A DNA stretch of 19,409 nt from Rodentolepis nana. Its lineage: Eukaryota > Platyhelminthes > Cestoda > Cyclophyllidea > Hymenolepididae. The notes under the pieces are model-generated. The model saw nothing but the letters and a program-made list of their open reading frames with translations. It was not told the origin of the DNA and ran no database searches. Numbering within the stretch: position 1 is the stretch's first letter; the number at the start of each line of letters is the position of its first letter. Where the stretch lies: positions 1-19,409 of the forward strand of contig UZAE01013217.1 in assembly GCA_900617975.1 (NCBI GenBank). The letters are read 5' to 3'. Shown one piece after another: positions 7,713 through 16,700 of the stretch. Position numbers and translations under genes: made by a program.

Positions 7713-10700
7713 GTGAGCTCTGTTTGAGATGCTAACGAACAAGTATATTTGCAAATTTATTCGCCACTAACGAGCATGTCTAAATATCTGATGAATGGGA
7801 ACTTTGAATAGAATCTAATCACTTGTCAATTCGTGTTTATATAGTTTAAAATTCGTAATTTTCACATTGCCATATAGAGTTTTTGTAAAAATAGAAACAG
7901 AATTTGGTAATTATTTAGAGCGAACAAAGATTACTTGGTGCAAATAAATATGCGTTTTTGTCGATGAAATTTGTAAAACAAACTAGTAACCAAATTCTGT
8001 CATTCTTAAGTTGAAATTAAATTAAAAGCAGTCCCTTTAATTCTGAAAATTTATTATTTGATTTTTTATTTGTATCTGTATCCAATTTATTGTGGAATTA
8101 AACATAATGGACAAGGAAAACCCACCACATTCTTAATGGTTGGACACAAGCATTTTCTAAATAGTTTTTAATAAACTTAAATAAGCGGTCTACATGACCT
8201 TTGGAACCATTTGCTACCGGACGGATATTTGCTGTGAAGAATTAGTCTTAACATCAACTGCTGAACAATGACTAACAAAAGGGAAGTGCAAACTGTTAAC
8301 TCAAAATAAAATTATTATATTATATACAAAGGCATAGTGTGGTTTTACTTATATGCGCCTCACGATTTGCTTTAACATTAGAAGCCTTAAAAATTATTCC
8401 ATTTCAGGTTTTCCAAATTATTCAGTTCACCCTGTCAATATTTTCATTAGCTTATCTTCAAGCTCTACTGACCTTTCACTCTCGCCAGCAAAATCGATTA
8501 ATTGAGAAAATGATTCATCGCCTTGATGAAGCCTTCGATGAGGATACTCATCATACGCATGAAAATGAACTCAGCGAAGACGCCAATACACAAAGCAATG
8601 AAGAAGGAAATGGACTTGAGGAAGTTGGAGTAGTCGACAGTAATAAGCTTCTGCCTGTTTGAAATTTAACTATGCAAAGTCATAAATAATATATTTAGCA
8701 TTTTTAAGAATAGAAAAAAAGTATTTATTTCAAACGGCAGACGTTTTGATAGTCATCAATAGCCATCTAGCTGACTTTGGACTTCACAGAGAGGAGGAGG
8801 AACATCAAAGTGACAAAAAGTCGAGAGGGGGGACAGAATAATAATTCTCAGATGTAACAGAGACAGACAAACAAAAAGGCAGCAAAAAGGTAGGATGAGT
8901 ACTGTAGAAGGGGTTGAATATGGCATACAGTGGGGTGATGATAGTTTGAAGTCAGAAGTCAACTGCCGACTGATGGACTTTTTTGCCGTATGAGTATATG
9001 TTGCCCAGGGTGCACCACGTGGAGGTAAGTCTATCGCACACCCCAGAATAGTAAAAATAATACCAAATTATTGAAATTTGAATGCTAACTTAAAATTTAG
9101 CTAACTTTTTTTTAGCCGAACTAACGCTAGATGAATTGGTTTCGTGTTCTGATCTACAATGTGACAAATTATACTATCATAACTTGCAACTTAAATTTAA
9201 TTTAAATTTGGCCCCTATAATCTCAGATTGAAAGAAAAAAGCTCTCCATGGTTAACATGGGCGGACCTAATTGGAAATTTGTCTTGAATATACCAATTAA
9301 AAAGGCCAGCGTCTTGAAAGATATGTTGTGCTTCAAACAGCGTTTTTCCCCATTATGTGATAACGGCTATGGTCTTATATAGACAATTTAGATTTAAATG
9401 CCAATTTCGGAAAATTGGATTCTTCGGATAAACCGATTAGCACCTCCTTGAAACCATTCCTTCTATGTTGGATTTCTTTCTACAATAGGGCACAGCAATG
9501 AATAGAAAACATTATATTTGCCTATTATTGGCAAATTAGCTGTGATAGATTTAAGACGCTAAGGGGAAACTAATTGGAGACGCTCAAACGGGCGATTCGT
9601 CAACTCGAATGGAAGCATAGTTGATTCCTCTGTGATTCAAAAGGAAAAGATACACAATCGTGTTGGAAGAGCGGGTCAATGTTGTCGTTTGAAAAGGTGT
9701 CTCGTTAAATGGACAACAATGATCGCGTATTTGCTATAAGGTATTTTAGAGTGGAGATCATATTAGAAAATTTTGTATTGCTTATCATTTTAGTCTACAA
9801 TTTCGACACAAATTTTTCTTTCATAAAAACCTTATAATGGCATATAAGATGAAATTGTTTTGGTTGATTGCTGAATGGCTAGATTTCGATACCAATTATT
9901 TTTTAAGCAACTTCGTCTTTTAGAAAGACTTAAACAAACAGGGCTATATAATACACGCTGTATGTAAAGTTCGGCTAAAACGACATACATACATATATAG
10001 GTCCTCAAGAGACGCATAATGGAATGGAATCCTTTTCAATAGATGCAATCAGCGAATCACCATTAAGGAATCTCCATGGAAATGTAAGTAATGTTATCTT
10101 AACTATATATATAATATTTAGAATTACTAAATTTCCCATTTATTTAACCGAAAAGGACTCTTCAGGACCGACTGAAACAGAATCAATAGTTCAAGCATTT
10201 GTTGTGCCATCCAAAAGAAGGAAAAGACCAGGATCAATCGGCTGTATGTTTGGAAATAATTCGAAACGGGAAAAACGAGTGTCCATGCCATTCGCTCAGC
10301 ACCCAATCGGAAGTAATCTCTATCTCAGATTAGGCGCAGTGGGTAAATTGTCCAATGATAAAATTTGATATTTTTTAGTTGTAATAACTCATGTACCTTC
10401 TAGTAATTCTATAAAAAACCTATTAAGGTATTGATTTTTGTGAAATATTTTGTGGGCTGTGCGAATATCGAGTTACTCATTTAGCTATTCTCATTCTATA
10501 ACGACCGCCTCAACTCATAACATGGAAGATACCAGATCTGAGCAAAGCCTGCAACGTTTGCTATCAGTTATTTAAGTTCATTTTTTACCTTCTACTGAGA
10601 AATGTGCAGAGTTTCTGATGACTTACTACGACTCATGTATTTGATAGAGAAGGTGAAAATGATTTGATTTCACACGTAGGGAACACAGAGGTTAATATTT

Positions 10701-13700
10701 TAACTTGAAAATAGAAGGAATGGCTTATTTAATAATATTTCCTTAAACTTATATTTTTATAACAATCACTATTACTAGGTAGATTAGTGAGGTCAGCTTT
10801 GAACAGTAATCATTCTTGGAAATAATCAGATGAATGCGATGAAACTTCTGAGCAAAGCGGATCATCCACGAGAAAAAAAGGTTTGACAAGACCAAAAGTT
10901 CAATACGCTGAATAATAGGCGTTCTGGCTTGCATTCTGTGAGAAAGCACACTCCAGAGGTTAGTTAGACTGAATTTAACAAATAATAGGAATTTTCGGTT
11001 TGGGGTTCTTCTTTAAACGCGATATGATGTTTCTGCATGTTTTAAAGAAGGGAGTTAAATTGACTTCAATTGTCGACCTGAAATTTATGATTATGGTAGT
11101 ACATAAGCTCTGGATAATGAAAGAGGCTGGGTAATAATAGGTCTTATGATGGTATCAGGATACGACGCCCTGCCACGCCTCAGACAAAGTCGCAAATGGT
11201 TGTTGTCCTACTTTTTGGTCTCCGAACTACCCAGATTTTTAATTGGTGGACTATTTCGTTTGTACTGGATGCTATCAAGAAAGGCACTAATCAACGTGCC
11301 AGTATTAAAAAAGCTTAATTTATTGAAAGAATGGAAATAATTTTTAAGAATCTTCTCAGATCAAGTGCTAGGTCGGCATGTTCTCGGTTTTTGGGCCAGA
11401 GTCAAATTAAGACTGCAATTGACGCTAATGGAGGTTATTTTAGGTTGACGTCTCTAACAATTATGCACCATCCATGTCCATTAATTTTATTTTAAATCGA
11501 CCAACACTTACCTTCACTAAATATAAATATATTCTGGACGTAAAAACATATATGCAATGTGTCACCTCAATTTCAGATTTAGCTTCCACCAATATAAAGT
11601 CTCATGTCTATTGATTTATTATAATTATCACCTCATTTGTTATTCTTCCAAAACCCGAAGATCGGTATGTAGATAATTGAAACCTGTGGTCATAGTGCGG
11701 CTTGAAGATGCTTATGTTGAACTCAAAAAGTATTTTAAATCAACCTATTACTCTTAAGTGGGAGGTAAGCCAGAGAATAAGTAATGATATCTGAGTGGCC
11801 AACTTAATGCATATTTAGCACTTTTTTGTTGGAGAACAGAAGTCGCAGTTTCACATGTTAATTCGAGGACGGATAGTATCAGAGGAGTCGCCCGATCCAT
11901 CATATTTAATCTAAACAGCACCATATTCCCCTGTTTTAGATTTCTAAGCAACGAAATAATTGAAAAAGCTAACATCTTCGTTTTTGTCCCATCCTCTTAG
12001 CCTTATTGCAAAAAAACTTATTACTTTGCCCGCTAAGGCACAATTAAAGCCGATGAAATTGGAAATTTTTTAATGGCATTACTAATATTTCTCTACTTAT
12101 TGATAAATAAATTGACTATCAGCAAAACTACAGATAGTAATTTAATTAAATACAAATATTAATTTATAGGGAGTGTTAGCGTGGTTCAGAAAAAATGTAA
12201 GAGAAATATTTCGTGATATCATTTTTGTATAAAGAACATTTTTTTCAATAATAGCTCATTAGAAAGTAGCACTGCCTCCAATGAAAAGCTAATTTTCACA
12301 AGTCTAATGATAATTATATACCCGTTCTATTTCTCTACTATTTTAAATAAAGATTTGTTTTTTCCATAAGTTAGCTAATTCGTTAAATGGAATTGTCAGA
12401 TTTGCTCATCACTAGTCATATAAAAGTGATTAGATGTCTTTAAAAGCAAATTTTATGGTTTGATTGACGAAGTATCTAGTTCTTTAAGTATGGGGTGGTC
12501 CACTATTGAATTCTTTGCAGATCAACTCAGTTAGTAAAATTGTATATTTTCTGGGGGTGAGGGGATTGAAGGCAACTGTGAATGGGTATTCTATGCAGAT
12601 GGGTAAAGACCTTTCGTGAGAGACTTAACTTCCTGAAAACGTTCTATTTCAGTTCAGCAAAGGCATTCAGGACAGGGAGTTTTAGTGATCAATTTGATGT
12701 GAAATACGCATATTTCCAGGAAATCACTTCATTGATCCACTTTTTCTCATGGCAACGTGACCCCCAGCTAGCTAAATTTAAATATTCGCTTCAATAACAG
12801 TGACTCCCGATCTCCCTAAAGCGTTTGTGCGCAACAGTTGTCATTGAAAGAAAACAGAATATTCCATCTTTCGTGTTGACCAGAAATAAAAAAAAACTGT
12901 AGGAGACAAATTTTGCGATTGGTTCAGTGGCACATGCTGCCCAGAATAGTTTAGTAGGGGCATTTATTTTGGATGATATTACATAATTGATATTGATGCT
13001 GGCACAGTAAATGTCACAAGAACTTGTGTATCCTCGATGTGAACACCTAATTCAAACAAAGAATTTCGTCTAGATATTGATCTTTATATTTTTCAATGAC
13101 AGTATTCGGATTTGGTGTCATGATCATGGACGGATTGCGAGCAGCGGACAAATTGGATGAAAGCAACCATGCTTACGGATGTCACAGCGTCCTTTGGATT
13201 CCAGTCAAACTTATCCATTCCTGCTACGTGTTCTGGCAAACCTATTTCATCTTTAAATTTCACCAAGTGAGAAGCTTCTTTTATTTCTTTAATCGATTAA
13301 AATTATCAATTTCTTAGCAAATTAAAATGTAATTGTGTGTTTGATTGTTAATAACAGATAATTATAATTATTTAATTAAAAGTAAATTATTAAGTGAATT
13401 CGAATGTTCACGAACCTACTTCATTCTATAAAGTTAAACGAATTCTTACATAGAAAATAGCCATATCGTTTAATAACTATTTATTCAACTTCTTGTTCAT
13501 TATACTTCAATATGCATTTCAGGCCAAAATATTATTCTGTTTCTTTTGCGTTCCAGAAACTATAAAATGGTTAAAAGTGAAATTATTGGAATTAAAGGTG
13601 ACACTAAGCTTATCACTCAATAGTATTTAAGTGGCAAGCGAATCGATAATTAAATAAAGAAAACTGTTATTTTGTAGTATAGATCTTTTGCATTTAAAAT

Positions 13701-16700
13701 GGTTGACGATACATATTCTAACCAATTACTATTAGCAATGAATTTATGAATCATGTAGATGTAATAAAGCTATCACATTAACTCATTTTAGCATTAATAT
13801 TAACCATTTGTTTATTTGGTTATTTGTTACAGATAATATTCAATGTTCAAAAATTCTTCGTCAGTTTCATTTTCTGTCACCTGACAGTAGTCAATATGGG
13901 TCAGTGGTTGAGTACGGTAGTTCAAGAAATTGTTTCAATGCGTGAAGATCCAGTTTTCTCAAGTACCAAAAGTGCAACAATGAATTCAACTAACATAACC
14001 TCACCTGCTTCTGTTAATGTCACTGCCAAAACTCGTGAGTGTCTACTTAAATACTATTAGTAGAGGTTATATACTTATACACTTGTAAAAGTCGAAATTA
14101 TTTTGGTACATTTTCCTTCGAAAGTAAATGTTAGATGCAAAAAATTACGGATTTTGACGATTGTTTTAAGTAATCATATTATTATGTGTTGGTGTATTAT
14201 TTATTAGGTTATTTTTTTGATTTCTATTTTTTTCGCGAGCGTTTCTTAGGGTCCGATTTTCCACTTTGATTACTCAGGTTAGATATTTAATAACATTTTA
14301 GTTCCTTTAAGATATTTGTGGTGTTTTTAAGAGTTAATTGTACACCTTCAAGAATGAATAGTAATATCAGTAATATCAAAACTCAATCAGGTTTTTTTTG
14401 ATAACCACTTGAAATTGCACCCAATACTACCCAGATTAACGTCTTCCAATGGACTCCATTCTTGAAGAAGTAGTAGCCTTCATGATGAGAAGCCTGAAAT
14501 ACGAAACCTCTTAGCCTGATGTAATCGGTATGAGTGACCACTCCCACCAATAGGCACAGGTTGCGCCGTACAACAGCGCATACTAAGTAATGCGCTTCTG
14601 TGTCTTTGCCACATTTTTTTTCATTCAGCTTACTTGGCGCCGTTGACAAAATTAACTGAAAATTATAACTAAGTTAAATGGTGCAACAGTAACTATTCGC
14701 CATATCGTCTAGGTGAGAATTACGCATCCTTCTCAGGAAAGCAGATTTATATGTAGTTTTAATTGCTTAACGTTCCAATATTTGCGGTGACTAGTGAGAC
14801 GCAATCTTATGGTTAGACCTATTAAGTGAGATATTTCTTTACAACATAAGTAAATGTTCTAATATGTAGCTATAATGATAAACAGGATGACTATGAAAAT
14901 AAACAATTTTAAATAAAATTGAATGTATTTTTCACATAATCAAAACACCAATAATATGAAGAGTTAACTCAACTCTCTTTTGAACTGGAAGAGGAATGCA
15001 GTAGTGCTATAAATACGTACAAATTTTGCAGCCAAACTCAATACCAAATTGTAAATAGTGTTGACATAATTTGGAAAGAACGATTTGTTGGCTTTCTCAC
15101 AGAAAGCAAAACATGCACAACCACTTTGGGCAACAATTTTGCTTCTTTTTGCCACAAACGGAGCAGGAGAAAGTGAAATGCTTTCTTAGGAAAAGCAAAT
15201 GAAGGAGATATATAAGCGGAGTTTGAACGGGTTTTCAATCATGTTCGTTTCATCTATTTTATGCATATTCACGCTTCCAAGGTTTTTCACAAAACTTTTA
15301 AATCGTATCTAATGAAATGTACCGAGGACTTCTAGTTGCATTGGTTATAATATTCACTTCAGCCTTGACAAAATCTCAATTCTATCTCAAGATGAATGGT
15401 AAAAATACAAACATATATATATATATATATATATATATGACGGTTCTATGATCTATCTATTCTTAGCAAAAGTCTATCCCAATGGGTAAATTAACTTTTT
15501 CTTAGTCAATGACCTGACTTGGACAAGTAGCTAGAGTCTTAACTGATGTTTTCAGAGCAACTGGTTTTAGCAAACATTTCTTTTCCCATTGATGTCCTAA
15601 GGACATTTGCTTGAATCATTGTCATGAACAAATAAATTCCACTGGTAAAATGCGTTGAATCAATAAAATTTTATATGCATGTTTCTTAAGCGAGATATTT
15701 ATCAACTTTACCTCCATCCATTCATATGTATTATTGGATTAGATATGGCCCATGATATGACCTTTATGTGAGCAAAGAGGCTGACTAAAGGACAACATGG
15801 TAGCACGCCACAGATTATATTAGCCAATTTAATCATAATCGCGAGTGGTAACGACGGTTTATTTTGCTTTAAAGAAATTTATATTTAATAGTAAAAAAAT
15901 AATAATTTTGAAAGCATTATCTCCATCACCTTCTAGCTCAATGCCTTTCACAAGTTTCGAATTTCGCGCATTACCTAATTCCTTGTGGCGTTGAGTACAG
16001 TTTGATAGCCATGGCAATTTTCTACAAAATGCTTCAGCGCATTGGAAATGTGCATCATGCAGTAAAGAGTCCGCGTAGACAAACTGCCGTCTCGTCCACA
16101 GACGAAGCTATTCAATTCCTCAATCGTCGGAAAACCCTCTATCCGCTTTTAGGTGATATCAAAAAACTTCATTGGTAAATCATCAAGATTAAATCCTATT
16201 AAATGCAAGTCATTTCAATATGAAATATGCTATGATAATGTTGCTTGAGTCAACACTCTGCTTTGGCAAATGAGAGGCGTCTTTTGACATTCACCCGAAG
16301 TCAAGTTGAAGCAGATCAGCTTGATGAAGTCTAGTTAGACGCTAGCTTATGCTAAGCCCTACAACTCCGGCTTTTTATACTTATAGTACATGGAGTGTCA
16401 TTGCTGTTTAGATGTTAACATATTAATTACAGAATAATAAATTTTGGCTATCACAGAACGCGAGTATTACGAAAAAATATACAGTTGGGAACAACTATTC
16501 TACTCTCTGTCAGAATATAATACTTAGCATTTTCGCATACATTCATCTGAATAAAACCTGCGTCTAGTCTTTCAACAACTTAAGCCCTCTCTCTTAAAGA
16601 AGGCTGGTTTTTTTGCTTAAAGAAAATTAAACTTTTTATTGAAGAGAGTAGGTATTTTGAAGGTATTCACCTAATTGTTATAAGTTGTTGTAAAAGGAAC

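Larger units (their letters stand above)
8640..10165 (+). other. Otopetrin intron 2
   Basis: This intron of about 1.5 kb holds retroposon copy 7 in reverse orientation and a possible internal promoter near 9945. The rest is AT-rich non-coding sequence. Both ends are provisional. Confidence 0.55.
14035..15936 (+). other. Otopetrin intron 5
   Basis: This 1.9 kb intron runs from GTGAGT to ACCTTCTAG. It contains a GC-richer patch at about 14383-14640, a TATA box and signal-peptide-like exon at 15209-15398, and an AT microsatellite. No channel coding is missing, since the exons on either side join in phase within a continuous family alignment. Confidence 0.8.

Noticed and set aside
14964..15238. 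Two overlapping - strand open frames
   Set aside because: They overlap each other in different frames, have no family match and lie within a + strand intron.
16131..16158. Donor TTAG/GTGATA as the end of the TM6 exon
   Set aside because: It leaves one base over, while the next exon needs two. The donor at 16174 keeps the frame.
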